Positions 56,838 through 64,000 of a stretch of 64,000 bases of DNA are shown here, one piece after another; positions within the stretch are counted from its first letter, which is position 1, and the number at the start of each line of letters is the position of its first letter. Below the pieces are notes generated by a model, which searched no databases, had not been told where the DNA came from, and saw nothing but the letters and a program-made list of their open reading frames with translations. The stretch is from Malus domestica (taxonomy: Eukaryota; Streptophyta; Magnoliopsida; Rosales; Rosaceae): the NCBI RefSeq assembly GCF_042453785.1, contig NC_091665.1:6829501-6893500 (forward strand), written 5' to 3'. The translations under genes were made by a program, and so were the position numbers.

Positions 56838-57470
56838 ATGGATGGCCCTTCCGACCGTTGTTTTGACTTGAACCTTGGTGAAGAGGCAGCCTCTCCTTCT
56901 CCAGACAACATATGGCGCCCATCCTTCATATCCCCTACTGGCCCCTTTACCGTTAGGGATTCGATGATGAAGAATGACATGACAGCTGCGGTGGTGGCCC
57001 GGAACCTTGTCACTCCTAAAGATAACAGACTGCTTGCAAAACGGTCTGATGAATTGGCTGTTAAGGAGTCTCTGGCTCTCAGTGTGCAGTGTGCAGGTTC
57101 CGTGTCCAACATGGCCCAACGCCTCTTTGCCCGAACCCGTCAAGTTGAATCGTTGGCGGCTGAAGTGATGAGTCTCAAACAAGAGATTAGAGGGCTCAAG
57201 CATGAGAATAAACAGTTGCACAAGCTCGCACACAGCTATGCCACAAACATGAAGAGGAAAATTGACCAGATGCAGGAATTTGATGGTTAGATTTTACTTG
57301 ATCATTAGCGGTTTGTGGGTTTGTTCCAACAGCATTTGCCTTCGTCTTCTGGGGCTGTACCGCGTAGTGAAGCTCTAAATGATCAACCTTTGATGCCTCC
57401 TCCTTCTGTGGCCCCGCCGACTGCGGAGGCCCAGCCAACTACTGAAGCTCCTCCTAAACAGCCTTTGTGA
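56838..57470 (+). pseudogene. Antisense ORF (aORF) carried by the Athila element, broken by two TAG codons
   Basis: The plus-strand frame opposes the element's gag-pol. It reads MDGPSDRCFDLNLGEEAASP, FTVRDSMMKNDMTAAVVARN, then a coiled-coil-like segment with leucine spacing (about 115-148: VESLAAEVMSLKQEIRGLKH) and MKRKIDQMQ. TAG codons occur at 57288-57290 and 57306-57308; past them the same frame continues with FVGLFQQHLPSSSGAVPRSE and a Pro/Ala/Thr tail to TGA 57468-57470. I recall near-identical uncharacterised proteins in Rosaceae genomes. Additional antisense ORFs are known in some plant Ty3/Gypsy (Tat) elements; the function is unknown. Confidence 0.6.
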
Positions 57471-57750
57471 AGGCTCATTCTTGTCTTTATCTGCTCAATG
57501 TTCCTTTCCCTTTTTTTTTTTTTATGAATGAAAAAAATATCTTGCAAGAAGTTGTGGTAGAGATTTCAAAATCATTACCTGCATAAAGGAACAAAAGTAG
57601 TATTTAAACACAAACCAGAAAACAAGAGAAAAATAGAACAAGAACATTTAAAATTATTCAAAATAAAAATGAAAGATAGAAAGCTTGGGTTGCCTCCCAA
57701 GAAGCGCTTTAGTTACTGTCTAGAGCTAGACATTCTGTTGGCAGCTTGAT
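57471..57750. other. Spacer between antisense ORF and integrase
   Basis: Holds a T run (about 57510-57522) and, at 57688-57710, 'ggttgcctcccaagaagcgc', whose reverse complement is the conserved tail that follows integrase in Athila elements. Confidence 0.5.
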
Positions 57751-59037
57751 TCAAATAACAGGTTCCTTCAAAGTGATGGAATCCTTAGCAAGATCATATG
57801 GAGACTCCTTGTATAACTTCAAGCGATGTCCATTAACTTTGAAGACAAAACCAGTTTGCATGTTTTGGATATCCACAGCCCCATGAAGATGGACCTGTAC
57901 AACACGATATGGACCATTCCAACGTGATTTGAGCTTTCCTGGGAATAGTTTCAATCTTGAATTAAAAAGCAAAACCTTCTGGCCTGGTTGAAACTCTTTA
58001 CGAAGGATGTGAGCATCATGAAATTTCTTGGTCTTATCCTTGTAAATCTTTGCATTCTCATAAGCATCATTCCTTATTTCTTCCAGTTCATTCAACTGCA
58101 ACTTCCGCTTCTCTCCTGCTGCTTGGTAGTCAAAATTGAGGTGCTTAATAGCCCAATATGCCTTGTGCTCAAGTTCCATAGGTAGATGGCAAGCTTTCCC
58201 ATACACCAAATGAAAAGGAGACATCCCAATTGGTGTCTTATAAGTTGTCCTATATGCCCACAAAGCATCAGTAAGCTTTAAACTCCAATCCTTTCGAGAT
58301 GAACTGACAGTTTTCTCAAGAATCCTCTTGAGCTCCCAATTAGATACTTCAACTTGTCCAGATGTCTGTGGATGGTATGGGGTGGCTATGCGATGGTGAA
58401 TATGATACTTGACACAAAGGGAAGCCATGGTGCGGTTTAAGAAATGCGTACCTTCGTCACTAATGATAGCACGACGTACTCCAAATCGGGGAAAAATAGT
58501 ATTCTGCAAGAAACCGAACACCACATAACTTTTGCATGTTGGAGAAGCTATTGCCTCCACCCACTTAGAGACATAATCAACCGCCACCAAGATGTAGAGA
58601 TTGCCATGTGAAGAAGGGAAAGGTCCCATGAAGTCTATGCCCCAAACATCAAATAATTCAATCACCAAAATACTTTGTTGGGGCATCTCATTTCTCTGAG
58701 AAAGATTTCCAACTCTTTGACACTTATCACAAGCCTGGCAGCATAGGTATGCATCTTTGAATAAAGATGGCCAAAAGAAACCACTCTGTAAGATCTTGGC
58801 CGCTGTCCTTCTTGGTCCAAAATGACCACCACATGCATAGTGGTGAGCAAACTTCAAAATGCTTTCTTGTTCTTCAAAAGGGACACACCGACGAATGATT
58901 TGATCTTGGCAATGCTTGAAAAGGTATAGCTCATCCCAAAAGTAGTGTTTTACAGTGGAGAGGAACTTCTTCCTTTGTTGGTAACTGAACTCTGATGGTA
59001 TTTCTCCAGATGCCAAATAATTTGCGATGTCAGCATA
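57751..59037 (-). pseudogene. Athila integrase segment
   Basis: An open frame of about 420 codons after the TAG at 59038. HHCC finger ([27 protein letters not shown]), catalytic core ([11 protein letters not shown] with the first Asp, SDEGTHFLN with the second, [20 protein letters not shown] with the Glu), then a C-terminal domain ([30 protein letters not shown]). The segment itself is intact but separated from RT by a stop, so it can only be made by internal start or read-through. Confidence 0.85.
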
Positions 59038-59312
59038 CTATGGTACTTGATGAGTAACCGCTAGAAGTTGCTCGTCTGGAAAGCTCTCTTGCAGGGGCAA
59101 TGAATCTGCCTCATCAGTGCTTGCATTTACTAATCTCGAGAGATGATCCGCCACAACATTCTCATGTCCCTTTTTATCTAGAATCTCCAAATCAAACTCT
59201 TGCAAGAGAAGGACCCATCGAAGCAATCGTGGTTTGGCCTCTTTTTTAGACAATAAGTACTTGAGAGCAGAATGATCAGAATACACAATGACTTTAGCAC
59301 CAACTAAGTATG
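59038..59312 (-). pseudogene. Athila RNase H C-terminal segment
   Basis: Frame reading [40 protein letters not shown] and SRL, the end of RNase H, up to a TAG at 59040-59038 where Trp is expected. Joined to the previous segment only after a one-base shift near 59313. Confidence 0.8.
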
Positions 59313-60790
59313 ATCGAACTTTTCAAGAGCAAATACCACTGCAAGTAATTCTTTTTCTGTGGTGGCATAATTCAGCTGAGCATCATTCAAAGTGCGGCTG
59401 GCATAATATATAACATAGGGGAGCTTGTCACGTCGCTGACCAAGAACAGCACCCACAGCGTAATCGGAAGCATCACACATGAGCTCAAAAGGAAGGGTCC
59501 AATCTGGAGCTGTTATAATTGGGGCTGATGTGAGAAGATCCTTCAATTTGTTGAAAGCATCATGACAATCTGCATTAAAATCAAAACAAGCATCTTTAGC
59601 AAGTAAATTACAAAGAGGACGACTAATTTTGGAAAAATCCTTGATGAATCTTCGATAAAAACCAGCATGTCCCAAGAAAGATCTCACATTCTTCACAGAA
59701 GTTGGTGGTGGTAATTTGGCGATCACCTCAATCTTTGCCTTGTCGACCTTTATTCCTTTGCTTGAAATTAAATGTCCTAGCACAATGCCATGCTTAACCA
59801 TAAAATGGCATTTCTCCCAATTTAACACAAGATTAGTCTCCCTGCATCTTTCCAAAACCAAAGATAAGTTATCCAAACATATATCAAAAGAATTACCAAA
59901 AACAGAAAAGTCATCCATAAAAACCTCGACAATATTTTCAACCATTCCAGAAAAAATACTCATCATGCATCGTTGGAAAGTGGCAGGGGCATTACACAAT
60001 CCAAATGGCATTCGTCTGTATGCAAATGTACCAAAAGGGCATGTAAACGTTGTCTTCTCTTGATCCTCAGGGGCAATTGGAATTTGGTTGTACCCTGAAT
60101 AACCATCTAAGAAACAATAGAAAGAATGACCAGCTAGTCTCTCGAGCATCTGATCAATGAATGGCAGCAGAAAATGATCATTTCTAGTGCTGTTATTGGG
60201 CTTTCTATAGTCAACACACATTCGCCATCTGGTGGTCATCCTTGTAGGCACAAGCTCGTTGTTATCATTCTTCACCACAGTAATACCAGTTTTCTTTGGA
60301 ACCACCTGAGTCGGGCTCACCCATTTACTATCCGAGATTGGATAAATAATACATGCATCAAGCAATTTCATCACCTCAACTCTTACAACTTCCTTCATGA
60401 TTGGATTTAGACGTCTTTGAGCTTCAACAGTTGGTTTAGTCCCAGCTTCCATAAAAATTCTATGCATGCACAAAGCTGGACTAATGCCTTTTATGTCAGC
60501 AAGTGTCCGCCCCAGAGCATCTTGATACTTACGAAGGACTCTTAGTAATTTGTCTTCCTCCGTGTCATTAAGATCAGCAGCAATAATAATAGGCAAGGTC
60601 TCATTCACCCCGAGATGAGCATACTTGAGGTGGCTCGGCAGTAGCTTGAGTTCTAACTTCGGAGCTTGCTCACTTGAAGGAAGAATGGGCTGCTTAGGCA
60701 CTCCAAGGCTTTCATAAACATGTCGCCACTTTGGATTATGAATTGGTGCACTATCCAATGCAGCGATGACATAGATAAAGTAGCATCATG
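59304..60790 (-). pseudogene. Athila reverse transcriptase / RNase H segment
   Basis: Begins in frame near 60785 (ALDSAPIHNPKWRHVYESLG), goes through RT (WRMCVDYRKPNNSTRNDHFL, GYSGYNQIPIAPEDQEKTTF, PFGLCNAPATFQRCMMSIFS, VEVFMDDFSVFGNS with the catalytic Asp pair) into RNase H ([37 protein letters not shown]). It ends at a TAG after a one-base loss near 59313. Confidence 0.85.
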
Positions 60791-62008
60791 ATTGGTGAGG
60801 CAAGTTAACAGCTCATCATTAGATGATCGTGAGGCAAAGTTTGCATGCACAATCCCATCCAAAACATCAACATGAAAACACTCTTCAGGTTTGAAAGGAC
60901 GCTTGACAGCTTCAAAGAGTTTGAATACAACTGAATCTCCTTGCACTCTTAAGGTTAAAGTACCTGCTTCCACATCAATAAGTGTCCGGGCGGTGGCCAT
61001 GAACGGTCGGCCTAAAATGAGAGGCACTTCCTTGTCTTCCTCCATATCAAGTACAATGAAATCAGCTGGGAGATAGAATTTATCCACTTTAATAATCACA
61101 TCTTCCAGAATACCCAAAGGATATGTCACGGACCTATCTGCCAATTGAAGACTCACAGATGTGGGCTTGAGTTCTCTTTCACCTAATTTTTGAAAAACAG
61201 AATAAGGCATAAGGTTAACACTTGCTCCTAAATCAATCAATACTTTATGAAAATCAAGACTACCAATAGTACAAGAGATAGTGAAACTCCCCGGATCTTT
61301 CTTCTTGGGTGGTAGCTTATGTAAGAGGACAACACTGCATTGCTCAGATAAAATCACTTTCTCGTATTCCAAGAACTTTTTCTTTTTAGAACATAGCTCC
61401 TTCAGAAATTTGGCATATGATGGGATTTGTTTAATAGCATCTAATAGAGGCAAATTAATTTGAACCTTAGCCAACGTCTTCATGAATTCAATGCATTGTT
61501 GATCCTTGGAACGTTGTTGCTGCCTTTGTGGAAATGGCAAAGGTGGCTTGTATGGTGGCTTGTCAGAAGGTGCAAATAAACTACCAAGACCTTTTTCCTT
61601 GTTTGCATTAAAGTTGGGTCGAGATTGCACATTGTCACTTGCACTAGGATCTGGAATACCTACTTCAGAAATAGCCTCTGATCGAGACTTTGCAGCTAAT
61701 GGTGCACTTTCAGTAAGCTCTTCTTCTTCCACTTTGGCTTCATGGTGCACCACTTCTCTGTTGTCATAGCTCTTGCCACTTTTCAATGTCCGTATTACTT
61801 TGCAATGCTCCATCCCTCTTGGATTTTGCTCAGATTGGCTCGGGAACTTTCCTTTCTCTCTTTCATTGAACATGGTAGCAAGTTGTCCAACTTGAGTCTC
61901 CAAATTCCCCACTGATGCCGTGAGATTCTGAATGCTAGTTTGTGTGGATTGGACAAAATTGTTGGTGGTATTAGAGAGAGCAGACATATGTTGAGCTAGC
62001 TGTGACAT
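60653..62008 (-). pseudogene. Athila gag tail and protease segment
   Basis: Starts directly after the TAA at 62011-62009, in the same frame as gag. A gag tail with a heptad-like stretch (NLTASVGNLETQVGQLATMF), then the protease domain with VLIDLGASVNLMPYSVFQKL and VPLILGRPFMATARTLIDVE. The true frame leaves at about 60785 (frameshift); the ORF then runs out of frame to 60653. Confidence 0.8.
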
Positions 62009-63256
62009 TTAGTCTTCAAGAGATGGTTTCTTAGTCTCACTACTTGATTGGTAAGACTGTTGGTATTGACGTGGCTGTTGGTTGCCGCCCCAACTGAGAT
62101 TGGGATGGTTCTTCCACCCAGGATTATATGTATTTGAATAAGGGTCACTTCTGGGTCTAATGAAATTATTCACCATATTCACATGCTCTTGCACAAGCTC
62201 AGGGTAGCTATCCTTGTTGGGGCATTTAGTGATGTCATGAGTTGTCTCACTACAATTGATGCACACTTCTTGGGCATTGGGCATGGAAGAGACCTGCATT
62301 AAGGCAGCAAATTTGGCATTAAAATTCTTTTCCATTTTAGCAATTTGAGCAGAAACATTAGAAGAACTCTGAGAAATCTCAAAAACTCTCCTCTTTTGTG
62401 TTTGTTCTTCTGTCCATTGTTGGGATTCAGAAGCCATCATATCAAATAACTCAAATGCTTCCCTTGCTGATTTTGACATTAATGACCCTCCAGCAGATGC
62501 ATTCACGTGACTCTTGGTGGTGGCATTGAGACCATCATAAAATATGTTCATTTGAAGGTTAGAATCAAACCTAGCATGAGGACATTTTGTGTACATCTCA
62601 TTATACCGTTCCCAAGCTTCATGGAAAGACTCGTTCGGCTTTTGAGCGAAAGCCAATATCTCTTTCTTGAGTGCAAGAGTCTTGGATGAAGGAAAAAACT
62701 TATTGAGAAAATTTTCTTGCAATTCTGTCCATGTTGTAATGCTATTGGCAGGCAGAAAATGCAGCCACGCCTTGGCTTTGTCCTTCAAAGAGAATGGGAA
62801 CAAACGTAACTTGATAGCTTCAGAAGAGAAACCTCTGATTATGGTGTTGTCACATGCCTCAATAAAATCAACCAAATGCATGTTGGGATCACTGTTTGGC
62901 AACCCATGAAAGGATGGCAATATGTTGAGGATGTGAGGTTTGATTTCAAAGGATGCCCCATCTTCCACATCTGGATATATAATGCACCTTGGCACTACAT
63001 TGATTCTCGCCGCCAATGAATTCCTTAAAGGTTGACCTGCTGCAGGTAAGGCTAGGGCCATGTGTGCAACTGGTGTCAAAGGTTGGAAAATAGATTTGCT
63101 GCTCGTAGGATCACGGAACAAATCCTTAAGAAAAATATCACCAAGTTTGGAATCTTGTGCTAAATATTTTTCTCTAGCTATCTTCCTTGCACTTCTCTCT
63201 GGTTCAGGGTCGTAAGGAATAAGCACTTGATTCTTGGATCTTGTTCCAAACACCAT
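62009..63256 (-). pseudogene. Athila gag
   Basis: 415 codons from ATG 63256 to TAA 62011-62009. Conserved gag features: FSLKDKAKAWLHFLPANSIT, ELQENFLNKFFPSSKTLALK, ESFHEAWERYNEMYTKCPHA, NIFYDGLNATTKSHVNASAG, and one zinc-knuckle-like CINCSETTHDITKCP. The stop separates it from the protease; the next codon is ATG. gag alone could still be made if the element is transcribed. Confidence 0.85.
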
Positions 63257-63754
63257 ATACTACACCTGAACAAACAACAGAAATATTAAGCCAAAAATAA
63301 AAAATAAAAAATAAAAATAAAAATAAAAGTAAAATAAAATAAAACTTAACAGAAACTAATTAAACAACAAAAAAGAAAAGAAAGTAAGTAAACCTAGATG
63401 AATTAAAAAAAACACAATTTATGCAAATTGGCAACCACTAGTTAATTAAACGAAGACAACAATCTCACACCACACATCCACTACACTTAATCAAAGATCA
63501 AAACTCAACTAAATTAATTGCTGTTTTTTTTAATTAATTTAATAATACGTGAGAACAGAAATTTGTGAAGGGGATACATAAACAGATTTCTAACGCAAAT
63601 ATACAGCATTATTACGGTACCAAAGTTAAATTCACCATTAATGGGCTTAATCAAAGAGGATTCTGTAACTTTTTTTTTAATGATTAATAAAAATAAGACA
63701 TAAACATAAGCATAAGAAAAATAAACACAAAAGCTTGGGAACTGTTGGCACAGT
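63257..63754 (-). other. Athila 5' untranslated region
   Basis: AT-rich, with A/T-only microrepeats (AAATAAAAAT words, 63295-63345). No ORF of note. Confidence 0.5.
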
Positions 63755-63771
63755 CCCCGGCAACGGCGCCA
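63755..63771 (-). other. tRNA-Asp primer-binding site
   Basis: The plus strand reads CCCCGGCAACGGCGCCA, the 3' end of plant tRNA-Asp including CCA; the element strand is the complementary TGGCGCCGTTGCCGGGG. It lies six bases inside the LTR border, as in Athila and Tat elements. Confidence 0.9.
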
Positions 63772-63777
63772 ATTTCT

Positions 63778-64000
63778 TGATAGCGATTTACCACTTGTAA
63801 AACAAAGGGTTAAACCATAGAAAATTCTTGCAAGAGAACAAGTGTTTGTAGTATAGAATGGCTCAAGCAAGGTCGATCTCCTCAGGGACTGATATAAACA
63901 ATTTACGAGTTTTTGTGTATTTAACTTATTTAACTCTAAGAATTACACTAATTTGACGAAACTAAATATTACTAGATGTGACTTAAACAAATATCTAAAA
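63778..64000 (-). repeat. 5' LTR of the Athila-type element (partial)
   Basis: Begins TGATAGCGATTTACCACTTG and matches the first 223 bases of the LTR at 52763 with about two substitutions and one single-base gap. Cut by the window edge. Confidence 0.9.

Larger units (their letters stand above)
52763..64000 (-). mobile_element. Athila-type Ty3/Gypsy LTR retrotransposon (5' LTR cut by window edge)
   Basis: 3' LTR 52763-54147; internal region 54148-63777; start of 5' LTR 63778-64000. The tRNA-Asp primer site, the gag/protease/RT/integrase order and phrases such as YSGYNQIPIAPEDQEKTTFT and [20 protein letters not shown] mark the Athila lineage. The total would be about 12.4 kb. gag-pol carries two stops and two frameshifts. 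It has inserted in the copia pol at 52762 (candidate duplication AGAAC, 52758-52762; its partner lies outside). Over the 223 shared LTR bases I count about three differences. Confidence 0.9.

Noticed and set aside
56407-57233. Minus-strand frames overlapping the antisense ORF
   Set aside because: They oppose a frame with coiled-coil pattern and motif-like content and show no family signal of their own.

Overview
The window is plant nuclear DNA. It shows GT-AG introns in consistent phases, long AT-rich intergenic stretches, and stacked LTR retrotransposons, hAT elements and MITEs. The repeat types (a Rosaceae-like SINE family, an Au-type SINE, and small MITEs I associate with apple and pear) suggest Rosaceae, probably the apple tribe. 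That taxonomic placement is recall, not a search result.

Host genes are few. (1) A FAB1-type phosphatidylinositol-3-phosphate 5-kinase lies on + at 4632-12637. It has ten coding exons and 1538 codons without interruption, but the upstream exon that would normally hold the start carries two in-frame stops and the wrong phase. (2) A three-exon GT47/exostosin glycosyltransferase (487 aa, ARAD1-like) lies on - at 33549-31249. (3) A 98-residue conserved orphan protein lies on - at 35687-35391, with a probable 5'UTR exon about 2.7 kb upstream. Fragments of a DMP (DUF679) membrane protein (about 30833-31042) and a GDSL esterase/lipase (45944-46195) are also present.

Mobile DNA fills most of the rest. 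1-1879 looks like part of an LTR that a non-autonomous hAT element (553-1377, 8-bp TSD) has entered, carrying foreign exon-like sequence. 14253-30754 is a large hAT element. Its four-exon BED/DUF659 transposase on - (17855-14617) reads through 1000 aa without a break. A very young Ty3/Gypsy chromovirus of Tekay type (18954-28320, TSD GTTCA, nearly identical 2.2-kb LTRs, one intact 1610-aa gag-pol) sits in its 5' flank, inside a 562-bp tandem repeat whose other copy still shows the empty target site. 41618 to about 44580 is a 5'-truncated Ty1/copia copy. 44726-45687 is a PIF/Harbinger-like element filled with CCA-type triplets. 46203-49565 is a complete-looking hAT of the TTF/MYM zinc-finger group with an intact 792-aa ORF, inserted just behind the GDSL fragment with TSD GGGTTATC. 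51588-52762 is a copia 3' end. From 52763 to the window edge an Athila-type Ty3/Gypsy element on - has inserted into that copia. It has tRNA-Asp PBS, 1385-bp 3' LTR, and gag-pol broken by two stops and two frameshifts. Between integrase and 3' LTR it carries a separate antisense coding frame with its own TATA-like box.

There is no bacterial-style operon, CRISPR array or obvious novel multi-gene system. The most interesting items are the antisense ORF in the Athila element, the two hAT elements with apparently functional transposases, the disrupted N-terminal exon of the kinase gene, and the record of nested insertions.
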